Of a stretch of DNA of 64,000 bases, positions 29,679 to 37,535 are shown in pieces. The stretch covers positions 532,499 through 596,498 of the forward strand of contig JAJFFT010000004.1 of the NCBI GenBank assembly GCA_021776525.1, in the 5' to 3' direction. The notes below the pieces were generated by a model. That model was not told the DNA's origin and ran no database searches. It worked only from the letters and a program-made list of their open reading frames with translations. The stretch comes from Robiginitomaculum sp. (GTDB lineage Bacteria > Pseudomonadota > Alphaproteobacteria > Caulobacterales > Maricaulaceae). Position 1 is the first letter of the stretch; each line of letters begins with the position of its first letter. Both the position numbers and the translations under genes were made by a program.

Positions 29679-30146
29679 AATTGCTTTAATATTTTTACAC
29701 CGCCTTAGACACTAGGACGCTGAAAAGCTAATAGCACCTGTTACCGCCTATATAGGCGAAGCTGGGCGGCGGTGAACTATGTACTAAAGCGGGAGACGGG
29801 TTCCCGTCTCTATTCTCGCGTATTCTATTATGATAAATTGGTGCCCCGCAGGGGACATAGATGGGCACTGGGTTGAGGTGGCTCAAATACCATAATTTTA
29901 GCCAACAACGTTGTTATGGTTGTTTGTTGAAGCAGCGCAGAATAGCTGTTTTCCTAGCGGCTTGGCGAACTCAAGCTACCCGGCTAATTTCTCAGCAGGC
30001 AGCTGACGCCCGCCACCCGCTGATATTTCTGTCTTGGTGAAGTTCTGCATGAGACTGTCTTTGTAATCCTTCACGCATATCGCGCGGATGGTAATGTGGG
30101 TACCCCTCCTTAATTGACGCGATCAATGCATGAGGAGTACGGGGCC
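29679..30146 (+). other. Gene-free stretch containing a 14-bp palindrome and R3
   Basis: No coding sequence. At 29745-29758 lies a perfect palindrome CGCCTATATAGGCG, itself nested in an ACCGCC / GGCGGT inverted repeat (29743-29772), which could terminate the TolB-like transcript. Repeat R3 follows, then about 200 bases leading to the MATE gene with nothing recognised. Confidence 0.6.
29785..29935 (+). repeat. Structured intergenic repeat R3
   Basis: Bridges both repeat subtypes. It has hairpin 1 like R1 (GAGACGGG / CCCGTCTC, 29793-29810) and TTGGTG with hairpin 2, CCCC-gca-GGGG (29838-29854), followed by the ACATAGATGGGCACTGGG block, TCAAATACC and CCAACAAC shared with R4 and R5. A third stem CAACAAC / GTTGTT is possible near 29904-29928. 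Confidence 0.6.
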
Positions 30147-31537
30147 ATGTCTGATAGATCCCCTGATATATTTCTGGATGGGCCTTTGGGTTTCACCTAT
30201 ATTAAGACCGCACTGCCTATCATTTTTGTGATGGGTATGAGTGGCCTGCTTGCTGTTGCTGATGCACTTTTTCTCGGCCATTATGTCGGATCAGAGGCCT
30301 TGGCTGCGGTCACGTTGATGTTCCCGGCTTATATGCTGATTGTAGCGCTTTCGACCTTGGTTTCGAGCGGTATGTCTAGCCTTTTGGCCCGTCATCTCGG
30401 CGGTAATCGTCTATCCGAGGCGCGAGCCATATTTGCAGGCGCGCACGGCCTGGCCTTGGTGGTTGGCGGCGCGTTGATCTTGCTCTTTCTGCTCTTTGGT
30501 CGTCAAATCTCCTCTTTGGCTGCGGGCGGCTCTGATGAGCTAGCGCAGATGGGGCTGATATATCTGCGGATCACGGTGTTGTTTTCACCGCTGCTCTTTG
30601 TACTTTCCGTCAACTCCGACACATTGCGAAACGAAGGCCGGGTTGGCTTCATGGCCGCGATGAGCCTGTTGGTTTCACTCGCCAATATCGGTTTCAACTA
30701 TGTGCTCATTGCTCATCTGGATTTGGGCGTTGCCGGGGCGGCCTATGGCACTGCTATGGCGCAAACGCTGGCCTTCGCCATCATCGCCGCATTTCGGTTT
30801 TACGGAGCGACCGAGTTGCGTCTCTCTGAGATTTTTAAACATAATCTCATGTATGGGTGGGGCGAATTTTGGCCCTTGGCGCCCCGCAAAGCCTGAATTT
30901 CATTGGCTTGGCGCTTGGCTCTGCTGCCATTATGACTGCACTGCAATTAGTAGACAGCCCCACATATGAAAGTACTGTGTCCGCATACGGAATCATCACG
31001 CGTATTTTGACCTTTGCCTTTCTTCCATTGCTGGGACTGTCCCATGCGATGCAGACAATCACTGGAAATAACTATGGTGCAGGGCAGTCGCAGCGGTCGA
31101 ACCACAGCCTGAAGTTAGCAATGCTCACAGCTTTTTTCTATTGTGCTATCATTCAATTTTTAATGACTATTTTTGCGCCGGGTATAGGACAGGCCTTTGT
31201 GGCTGATCCCACCGTGACTGCCGAGGTAGCACGAATTTTACCTGTTATTGTCAGCATGTTCGTTGTGGCCGGTCCGCTTATGATGATTGCAACCTACTTT
31301 CAGGCGATTGGTGATGCTGATCGTGCTGCGCTTCTGGGGCTTTCAAAACCCTATCTGTTCGCGTTCCCGCTGACCTTTGTCTTGTCGGCAACCATTGGAG
31401 AAGCGGGTATTTGGCGTGCTGGCCCGATTGCTGAAGTGCTGCTGCTGGTTCTGACCATCCTCGTACTGGCACGTACGGCGCAGCGCAAAGCGCTCAGTTG
31501 GGGGTTATTTCTGGCCACAACGGAGGAAAAGTCATGA
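30147..31537 (+). pseudogene. MATE family efflux transporter, frameshifted
   Basis: The coding sequence reads as a MATE-type multidrug or toxin exporter (ALPIIFVMGMSGLLAVADALFLGHYVG; then LTFVLSATIGEAGIWRAGPIAE), about 460 residues in total, the family norm. The first frame stops at 30896 after 250 codons, while the second frame (from about 30857, GRILALGAPQSLNFIG) continues the protein to 31537. The shift lies in the G-rich TATGGGTGGGGCGA at 30852-30865, so a one-base indel is likely; it could be a sequencing error. The start at 30147 is chosen for the AGGAG upstream. The end overlaps the next gene. Confidence 0.85.
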
Positions 31538-31962
31538 GCCGTCACCTGCCAACCGCCGCAGAGGCAAAAGAACAGGCCAAACGCCTGCGCGCGCAACTGG
31601 CCGATCAGGGAAGCGTGATCAGTCACTCAAACGCCCTGGAACTGGTGGCGCATCAAAATGGTTATCAGGACTGGAATACGTTTCATGCTGCAATAGGGAA
31701 TCGTCCGCCGGACGGGTGGACACCTGGAAAACGTGTTCAGGGTTCTTATTTGTCGCAGCCTTTCAATGGCACTATTGTCGCAGTAGAAATGCTTCATCTT
31801 GGATGGTTTCGTCTGGTGCTTGATCTGGATGAAGCTGTTAATGTTGTGACTTTCGACAGCTTCTCAAACTTCCGTAAGCGTATCCGGGGTGTCGTTGGCC
31901 CCTCAGGCACTTCGCGCGAGCGGACATCCAACGGGGTTCCGCACTTTCGATTAAATATTTAA
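31534..31962 (+). CDS. Glyoxalase-superfamily-type small protein
   Basis: 142 residues. The N-terminal PTAAEAKEQAKRLRAQL...ISHSNALELVAHQNGYQDWNTFHA pattern is a conserved helical segment found in alphaproteobacterial proteins annotated as glyoxalase superfamily; a small beta-rich domain follows. Catalytic metal ligands are not identifiable, so the name is only a family label. The ATG overlaps the MATE stop by 4 bases (ATGA), so both would be translated together. R4 follows. Confidence 0.7.
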   Translation: MSRHLPTAAEAKEQAKRLRAQLADQGSVISHSNALELVAHQNGYQDWNTFHAAIGNRPPDGWTPGKRVQGSYLSQPFNGTIVAVEMLHLGWFRLVLDLDEAVNVVTFDSFSNFRKRIRGVVGPSGTSRERTSNGVPHFRLNI

Positions 31963-32433
31963 CCGTTTCTTCCGTGCCTACCAATGACGTCTGGAGATAT
32001 TTACATCCATAAAAACAGCGGCTCTGCCCTAGTGCGGACGTTCGGTTAATTGCCGCTTTGACCGCATAACGAAAATCAGTGCAACTAACTTGGCATGGTC
32101 AAAACGCAACCAAACGCGCCTCAGGTATAAATCTGAATGGGATTGAATAAGACTGAATTGTATAATGGTGCGCCACAGGCGACATAGATGGGCACTGGTG
32201 TGAGAAGGTTCAAATACCTTAATTCGGCCAACAACATTGTAATGATGTTTGTGTTTGAACCAAATCTTACATTGATTCTATCAGACGCAAGCTAATCACT
32301 AAAAATATGTTTGTGGTCACTTGTTGAGTCATTGCTGAACGGAAACTTCGAGTCCACACTGACTACCCTCGGCGTTGCGGCGAAGGTCGGCTAGGATGAG
32401 CGAGGCCATATCACTAACAACTAATAGGCCAAA
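31963..32433 (+). other. Gene-free stretch containing R4
   Basis: No coding sequence in about 470 bases between two converging genes. Most of it is repeat R4; the final 100 bases before the marR stop show nothing recognisable. Confidence 0.6.
32060..32330 (+). repeat. Structured intergenic repeat R4
   Basis: TGGTG plus hairpin 2, CGCC-aca-GGCG (32166-32181), then GACATAGATGGGCACTGG and a perfect stem-loop AAGGT-tcaaat-ACCTT (32205-32220). Upstream, CAAAACGCAACCAAA and GTATAAATCTGAA match R6. Downstream, CCAACAACATTGTA through TGTTTGTGTTTGAAC and ATCTTA match R5, and the similarity continues into bases that in R5 encode the end of the WYL regulator. Confidence 0.6.
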
Positions 32434-32892
32434 CTATACAGCACCTGCTGCCTGAGTTTTATTGATCAACATTCCTAAAAGACTGCTAAGGTCTTTACGC
32501 TGCTTTTGTGTGAGTTTCTGGCCGACAGCTTCTTCGATCTTCGGTCCATAAATGAGCCACATGCGCCTACGCAGTTCTTTGCCTTTGTCAGTTATGATCA
32601 AGTGTTTTCCGCGTTTGTCATCTGTGCAGAATTCACGTCGTAGATACCCCTCCCTTTCGATACGCTCGACTAAACGGGACACGCCATATTGCTTCAGCAG
32701 CAATGTATGTTCCAATTCGAATTGACGAATCCCTACACCCTGAACCCGTTCCAATTCTAACAAAATATCATACCAGCTCAGTGGCGGCATATCATTGTCG
32801 GCCAGAGCCCGCTCAATGCCTGACATGGCCTCGCTATAAGCACGGGCAAGTCGAATCCAAGTTTGTATTGTCGTATTTGATGGCATGGTCAT
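32434..32892 (-). CDS. MarR family transcriptional regulator
   Basis: 152 residues with a MarR winged helix: LERVQGVGIRQFELEHTLLLKQYGVSRLVERIEREGYLRREFCTDDKRGKHLIITDKGKELRRRM. MarR proteins are dimeric repressors released by small ligands or oxidants. It is divergent from the GST gene, and two perfect ATGCAATTGCAT palindromes lie in the shared promoter, which strongly suggests it represses both. ATGs at 32892 and 32886 are both possible starts. Confidence 0.92.
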   Translation of the reverse strand: MTMPSNTTIQTWIRLARAYSEAMSGIERALADNDMPPLSWYDILLELERVQGVGIRQFELEHTLLLKQYGVSRLVERIEREGYLRREFCTDDKRGKHLIITDKGKELRRRMWLIYGPKIEEAVGQKLTQKQRKDLSSLLGMLINKTQAAGAV

Positions 32893-32905
32893 AATTTAAA
32901 TATAG

Positions 32906-32917
32906 ATGCAATTGCAT
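32906..32917. promoter_or_regulatory. Operator palindrome 1 for MarR regulator
   Basis: Perfect 12-base palindrome ATGCAATTGCAT just upstream of the marR start. A TTGACA -35-like hexamer for the GST gene overlaps its end (32917-32922). An identical palindrome follows 38 bases away. Confidence 0.75.
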
Positions 32918-32943
32918 TGACATGCAAGAATTTTCCTATATGC

Positions 32944-32955
32944 ATGCAATTGCAT
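32944..32955. promoter_or_regulatory. Operator palindrome 2 for MarR regulator
   Basis: Second perfect copy of ATGCAATTGCAT, 19 bases before the GST start codon and close to its likely -10 region, so a bound dimer would block transcription of the GST gene. Confidence 0.75.
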
Positions 32956-32974
32956 TTATATAGGAGCCATATTT

Positions 32975-33658
32975 ATGACCAAGCTACATCTCATAAGTCA
33001 CCATCTATGTCCCTACGTCCAGCGGGCGGTGATCGTCCTGAGCGAAAAGAACATTGCACATGAAAGGACCTATATTGACCTAGCAAACAAGCCAGATTGG
33101 TTCTGTGCCATGTCGCCTATGGGCCGCGTTCCCGTCCTAGAGACCGACGATACGGCTCTCTTTGAGAGCCAAGTCATTGCAGAGTATCTGGACGAGATCA
33201 CGCCCGGCTCTTTGCATCCCAATGATGCCCTTGAAAAAGCGCGACATCGCGCATGGATCGAATTCGGTTCAGAAACATTGGCCGCAATAGGTGGCTTTTA
33301 TAGTGCAGTTGATGCAGAGGGCTTTGAGAAACAGAGAAAGGCGCTCTGCAAAAAGTTTGAACGGATCAATGAAGAAATTTCTGGTAGCTATTTTGCTGGC
33401 GATACATTTCATTTGATCGACGGAGTATGGGGAACAATTTTCAGGTATTTTGACGTCTTTGATCGGATTGGAGACTTTGAAATTATAACTGACCTGGAAG
33501 CTGTTCAAAATTGGCGGAAGTCAATATCTAAAAGGCCATCCGTGATTGCTGCACCGCCCGAAGGATATGCGGAACGTCTCGAACAATTTCTTCGAAAGAA
33601 GAAATCTTATCTCAGCGGCCTGGCCTCACAAAATCACGAGGTCGCAAGAAACAAATAG
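32975..33658 (+). CDS. Glutathione S-transferase family protein
   Basis: 227 residues. N-terminal thioredoxin-fold domain with SHHLCPYVQRAVIVLSEKNIAHE (Cys in the CPY position of omega-like GSTs), MSPMGRVPVLET and the glutathione-binding ESQVIAEYLDE; helical C-terminal domain follows. GGAG 8 bases before the ATG. It is probably induced by an electrophile or oxidant sensed by the divergent MarR protein. R5 follows downstream. Confidence 0.92.
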   Translation: MTKLHLISHHLCPYVQRAVIVLSEKNIAHERTYIDLANKPDWFCAMSPMGRVPVLETDDTALFESQVIAEYLDEITPGSLHPNDALEKARHRAWIEFGSETLAAIGGFYSAVDAEGFEKQRKALCKKFERINEEISGSYFAGDTFHLIDGVWGTIFRYFDVFDRIGDFEIITDLEAVQNWRKSISKRPSVIAAPPEGYAERLEQFLRKKKSYLSGLASQNHEVARNK

Positions 33659-33689
33659 CGCTGTAAAAAATTTTTATCCTTGTGCGACG

Positions 33690-33990
33690 AACGACCTCAA
33701 GGTTCGCCAAATTGACATTAGTGCGAGTAAGTTTGGGATAGTCGAAATACAATAAAACTCGCCTCAAGGCATCAATCTGAAAGACTGAACTACCCTGAAT
33801 TATATTCAATGAGACTGAATAGGTTTGGTGCCCCACAGAGGACATAGATGGGCACTGGGTAGAGGTGGTTCAAATACCTTATTAGGCCAACAACATTGTA
33901 GTAATGTTTGTGTTTGAACTCAATCTTATAACGATACAGTCAGGCGCGGGTTAATCGTTGAAAATGTGCCTTTGAGGTCGTTTCCGTCCA
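33690..33990 (+). repeat. Structured intergenic repeat R5
   Basis: CATCAATCTGAAAGACTGAA, CCTGAATTATATTCAATGAGACT match R6 nearly base for base. TTTGGTG with hairpin 2, CCCC-aca-GAGG (33824-33840, one mismatch), GACATAGATGGGCACTGGG, GGTTCAAATACC and CCAACAACATTGTA follow. The right end runs over the stop codon of the WYL regulator gene, so R5 and that gene share sequence. Confidence 0.6.
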
Positions 33991-34702
33991 AAGACTGCTG
34001 GAACCCTTCTTTTGGCAACAGGCGGAAATGGGTTCCCGTTGTTTGTGCAGTCAGAATTCGGTCGCAACGAAATGTACGCGGTGCATCCCGCAGATGATCA
34101 AACGCGATTACATACCAAACGGGATATTTTAGCAAAAGGTAGTGGGGTTCGATTTGCCGTTCGGACGTTACACCGCCCTCGTTTTGGTAACGTATCGCAA
34201 GCGTTCCCTGATCAATGAATGCCTGATGCAAAGTCTGCACAACATGTTTCGGAGGGGCATTGACCGTCGCTTGGACGTAAGTAGATGCCGTGACACCAAT
34301 CAATATGCGGGACTTCAAGCGATTCACCTTTTTACGCTTTTCAGGCGAAAATGATGCCACCAATTGTCGCCTGACCGAACCTAGGCTGGCCAAAAACATT
34401 GGAGAGTTCATTTGCTCTGACACCGCGATGCTAATGAGAAGATCAACCGCTTCGGGGTAGGCCAGGTTCATCTGGCCAACGCCCCAATTGCGATCAAGGC
34501 GCACGCCCCCACCACGACCGCGATCGGCGTCGATGGGCATGCCCTGCTCCCGCATCAGCAACAGATCTCGTGCAATCGTTCGTTCACTGACACCATGCTG
34601 ATCCGCCAGATCTTTAACCGTGCAAAGGCCTTCTTGCTTTAGCTGAATAGCTAGCAATTCCAACCGCCTTAATCTGCCATTTGAATTTGTGCGCACCATC
34701 AA
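33926..34702 (-). CDS. WYL-domain transcriptional regulator (YafY/DeoR-like)
   Basis: 258 residues. N-terminal helix-turn-helix (RRLELLAIQLKQEGLCTVKDLADQHGVSERTIARDLLLMREQG), a WYL ligand-binding domain (PHYLLLKYPVWYVIAFDHLRDAPRTFRCDRI) and a short C-terminal extension. WYL regulators respond to nucleic acids or small ligands. It is divergent from the VOC gene, with an inverted repeat directly at its start. Its last 20 codons lie within repeat R5. Confidence 0.9.
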   Translation of the reverse strand: MMVRTNSNGRLRRLELLAIQLKQEGLCTVKDLADQHGVSERTIARDLLLMREQGMPIDADRGRGGGVRLDRNWGVGQMNLAYPEAVDLLISIAVSEQMNSPMFLASLGSVRRQLVASFSPEKRKKVNRLKSRILIGVTASTYVQATVNAPPKHVVQTLHQAFIDQGTLAIRYQNEGGVTSERQIEPHYLLLKYPVWYVIAFDHLRDAPRTFRCDRILTAQTTGTHFRLLPKEGFQQSLDGNDLKGTFSTINPRLTVSL

Positions 34703-34703
34703 A

Positions 34704-34730
34704 CAAATAGGACGTAAAATGTCTTATTTG
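34704..34730. promoter_or_regulatory. Candidate operator of the WYL regulator
   Basis: Inverted repeat CAAATAGGAC / GTCTTATTTG, 10-base arms with one mismatch and a 7-base centre, immediately upstream of the regulator start and about 58 bases before the VOC start. The position suits autoregulation and control of the divergent gene. Confidence 0.65.
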
Positions 34731-34787
34731 TCAATATAAGTGGGACGACACACAGTCACGTAACTTTAACACGCAGGAGACTAAACT

Positions 34788-35144
34788 ATGAAAATGAATT
34801 ATTTCGTTGTTGGGACAAACAACTTGGAAGCCGCGACTAAATTCTATGACTCACTTTTTGAGAAAACAGAAGTTAAGCGAGTTCCATCAACTGAAAGAAT
34901 GACCTACTGGCTGGGTGAAGATTTTGCATTTGCAGTCGCTAAACCCTTTGATGAGAAACCCGCAACCAGTGGAAATGGAACAATGGTTGGTTTTGGTGTG
35001 GGATCTATCGAAGACGTAAAAAAAATTCATAAAAAGGCGATTAAATTGGGCGGCACCTGTGAGGGAGAGCCAAATCAAAAAGGGCCTCGTTTTTCTGGCT
35101 ATGTGAGGGACTTGGATAGAAACAAAATATGTTTTCATGATTAA
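34788..35144 (+). CDS. VOC (glyoxalase/bleomycin resistance) family protein
   Basis: 118 residues with the paired beta-alpha-beta-beta-beta layout of VOC proteins: MNYFVVGTNNLEAATKFYDSLF at the start, GFGVGSIEDVKKIHKKAIKLGG and SGYVRDLDRNKICFHD at the end. GGAG lies upstream of the ATG. Such proteins isomerise, dioxygenate or bind toxic compounds; the specific role is unknown. Pairing with a WYL regulator suggests induction by its substrate. R6 follows. Confidence 0.88.
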   Translation: MKMNYFVVGTNNLEAATKFYDSLFEKTEVKRVPSTERMTYWLGEDFAFAVAKPFDEKPATSGNGTMVGFGVGSIEDVKKIHKKAIKLGGTCEGEPNQKGPRFSGYVRDLDRNKICFHD

Positions 35145-35249
35145 ATCGCTTAACAGCCACAGATTTCACAGCTGCCTGGGTTATCAAAGCCCAGCAAGAT
35201 TGGGGCTGAAGTTTTATACCAGAAGCCGCTTAACTGAGTGCCCATTTTA

Positions 35250-35405
35250 TTGATCCGAGTATTGGCCTGAGTAAACTTGGTATGGTGCAAAACGCAACCA
35301 AATTCGTCCCAAGGTATCAATCTGAAAGACTGAATTACCCTGAATTATATTCAATGAGACTAAAAAATGTTGCCCTACAGGGGACATAGATGGGCGCTGG
35401 GGAGA
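35250..35405 (+). repeat. Structured intergenic repeat R6
   Basis: Shares CAAAACGCAACCAAA with R4, and ATCAATCTGAAAGACTGAA and CCTGAATTATATTCAATGAGACT with R5. Hairpin 2 is CCCT-aca-GGGG (35372-35383), preceded by a decayed TGTTG instead of TTGGTG. The ACATAGATGGGC block follows, but the TCAAATACC and CCAACAAC parts are lost, so it is the most degraded copy. Confidence 0.55.
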
Positions 35406-35493
35406 GGTGGTGGAGTTATTATAAAGCCCCAAAACTAGAGCATAGAGAAAGAGGGCGTTTGACTACCCTCTCTCCCTTCAATTTTGAGATTCA

Positions 35494-36258
35494 TCAGGTG
35501 CGATTGATAGAAACGCCGCCGTCTACCAACATGGCCGTTCCTGTTGTGAAGCTTGAAGAATCTGATGCTAAATACAGAGCGGACTGCGCAATTTCTTCGG
35601 GCTCAGCTGTACGTTTAAGAGCATGCAGGCCTTTAACAAATTCCATTGCTTCCGGTGTTTCTGCAGCGCTTCTGCCCATTGGCGTATTTACGCCGCCCGG
35701 TAGCAATGCATTCACCCTTATCTTCTGGGGCCCAAATTCCGCTGCCAGTGCTTGCGTCAGACCAATCAGTCCAGATTTAGCCGCCGCATAAGCCGCCATG
35801 CCTGGCATGCCTGCTGTATATCCAACAAAAGTTGACGTGAAGATTATGGAACCACTGCCAGATTCCAGCATTGCCGGAATTTGAAATTTTGCACCGAGAA
35901 ATGCAGCGGTCAGGTTCGTTGCAATAGTTTCTTCAAATCCAGCAAGCGATACGTCCGACGTTGGCCCCATTTCGCCCATCCACCCTGCATTGTTGAATGC
36001 GATATGAAGTTCACCAAAATTCGACACTGCCGCTTCAACCAGGGCTTTCGCCGTGGCTTCTTTTTTGATGTCTCCGACGACGGCAAGGGCTGTGCCTCCG
36101 GCTTTTGTAATTTTACTAACCAACTCATCGAGCTCTTTCTGACGCCGGGCTGAAACAATGAGTTTTGCACCCCGGCTGGCAAAAAGCAAAGCGGTTTCAT
36201 AGCCAATACCTGAGCTGGCCCCGGTAACAATGGCAACTTTATCTTGTAGTTTGTTCAT
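35494..36258 (-). CDS. Short-chain dehydrogenase/reductase (SDR)
   Basis: 254 residues, classical SDR. Cofactor loop GASSGIGYE (residues 14-22), VVGDI, NNAGW, active-site YAAAKSG with Tyr and Lys, and C-terminal SSSFTTGTAMLVDGG. The arginines after the first strand (SARR) suggest NADP(H). Substrate unknown. It is divergent from ada, and a 14-base inverted repeat carrying an Ada-box-like motif lies between them, so it may respond to alkylation damage. Confidence 0.92.
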   Translation of the reverse strand: MNKLQDKVAIVTGASSGIGYETALLFASRGAKLIVSARRQKELDELVSKITKAGGTALAVVGDIKKEATAKALVEAAVSNFGELHIAFNNAGWMGEMGPTSDVSLAGFEETIATNLTAAFLGAKFQIPAMLESGSGSIIFTSTFVGYTAGMPGMAAYAAAKSGLIGLTQALAAEFGPQKIRVNALLPGGVNTPMGRSAAETPEAMEFVKGLHALKRTAEPEEIAQSALYLASDSSSFTTGTAMLVDGGVSINRT

Positions 36259-36331
36259 TTGGTTTTCCTAATTTTTATTCGCTTCGGTTTCCCTGTGCGA
36301 TAAAGAAAACGCCTTATTCAAACGCCATGCA

Positions 36332-36391
36332 CTCCGTTTCTTGCTATCGAATAGAAAATCAGGAAATTAAATTTGAAAGCAAGAAACGGAG
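36332..36391. promoter_or_regulatory. 14-bp inverted repeat with Ada-box motif
   Basis: CTCCGTTTCTTGCT (36332-36345) and AGCAAGAAACGGAG (36378-36391) are perfect complements around a 32-base spacer. The right arm contains AAT-N6-GCAA (36370-36372, 36379-36382), the spacing of the A and B boxes bound by methylated Ada in E. coli. The left arm, read on the other strand, has GCAA with TAT in place of AAT. It lies between ada and the divergent SDR. Confidence 0.65.
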
Positions 36392-36470
36392 CGACAATGA
36401 AACTCACTATATTTATTGTCAGGTATTGGGTGAAATCGAGTTAGAATGATTACATTAGGAATAAATTGTC

Positions 36471-37535
36471 ATGGCGGCTATGGAAGATAAATATACAGAA
36501 GAAAGTGATCGGTGGACCGCCATTGTTGACCGTAATGCGGATGCGGACGATCATTTTTACTATTCCGTAAAAACAACAGGGGTTTACTGTCGTCCATCCT
36601 GCGCAGCGCGATTGGCATTGCGTAAAAATGTCGCTTTTCACCTTACTTGCACGGATGCAGAAAATGCAGGGTTTCGTCCCTGCAAACGCTGCCGCCCGAA
36701 TGAAGCGGCCCTTGCCGAGCAACAAGCCATTGCGATCACCATAGCCTGCCGTTTAATTGAGGAGGCTGAAGAAGCGCCAATGCTTGATGTTCTCGCGAAC
36801 GCCGTTTCAATGAGCTCCTATCATTTCCACCGAATATTCAAGCGTATAACCGGCATGACGCCAAAAGCTTACGCCACGGCTCACCGGGCAAGCAAAGTTC
36901 GTAAGAAATTGCCTCAAAGCAATAGTGTGACGGAAGCCATTTATGACGCGGGGTATAATTCCAATGGTAGATTTTACGCCACGTCGTCAAAGACACTGGG
37001 TATGACGCCATCGAAATATCGCGCTGGCGGCACTGGGGAAACCATTCAATTTGCTGTTGGTGAGTGTGGTCTTGGGTCCATTCTGGTTGCGGCAAGCACC
37101 ATTGGCATCTGCGCTATTTTGCTAGGCGATAGCCCGGATATTCTTGCTCAAGACCTCCAAGACAGATTTCCAGGCGCATTGTTGGAAGGGGGCGATAAAC
37201 ATTTTGAACAATGGGTGGCGAAAGTTGTTGGCTTTGTCGAAATGCCGCAATTGGGACTGGACCTTCCCCTGGACATTCGGGGTACAGCCTTTCAGCAACG
37301 GGTATGGCAGGCATTATGCGACATACCCCTTGGCTCAACCGCCAGTTATGCGCAGGTCGCCAGAGCGATTGGCTCACCAAAAGCTGTGCGAGCTATAGCC
37401 AGGGCCTGCGGCGCAAATGCCATCGCCATTGCCATTCCGTGCCACCGTGTCGTGCGCAAGGATGGTGCGACCTCGGGCTATCGCTGGGGCGTTGAACGCA
37501 AACGCCAATTGCTTGAGCAGGAGGCATCGTTATGA
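36471..37535 (+). CDS. ada: Ada: methyl-DNA repair methyltransferase and transcriptional activator
   Basis: 354 residues, complete bifunctional protein. The N-terminal zinc domain has Cys40, Cys44, Cys71 and Cys74 (GVYCRPSC, CKRC), one of which accepts methyl from phosphotriesters. An AraC-type helix-turn-helix (LDVLANAVSMSSYHFHRIFKRITGMTPKAY) follows. The C-terminal O6-methylguanine methyltransferase has Cys324 in IPCHRVV. Self-methylated Ada activates its own operon. The stop overlaps the next ATG (ATGA), so downstream repair enzymes are coupled. Confidence 0.96.
   Translation: MAAMEDKYTEESDRWTAIVDRNADADDHFYYSVKTTGVYCRPSCAARLALRKNVAFHLTCTDAENAGFRPCKRCRPNEAALAEQQAIAITIACRLIEEAEEAPMLDVLANAVSMSSYHFHRIFKRITGMTPKAYATAHRASKVRKKLPQSNSVTEAIYDAGYNSNGRFYATSSKTLGMTPSKYRAGGTGETIQFAVGECGLGSILVAASTIGICAILLGDSPDILAQDLQDRFPGALLEGGDKHFEQWVAKVVGFVEMPQLGLDLPLDIRGTAFQQRVWQALCDIPLGSTASYAQVARAIGSPKAVRAIARACGANAIAIAIPCHRVVRKDGATSGYRWGVERKRQLLEQEASL

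Noticed and set aside
29838..35405. R3-R6 as classical integron attC sites
   Set aside because: The inverse core RYYYAAC and core GTTRRRY pair could not be placed consistently, and no integron integrase was seen.
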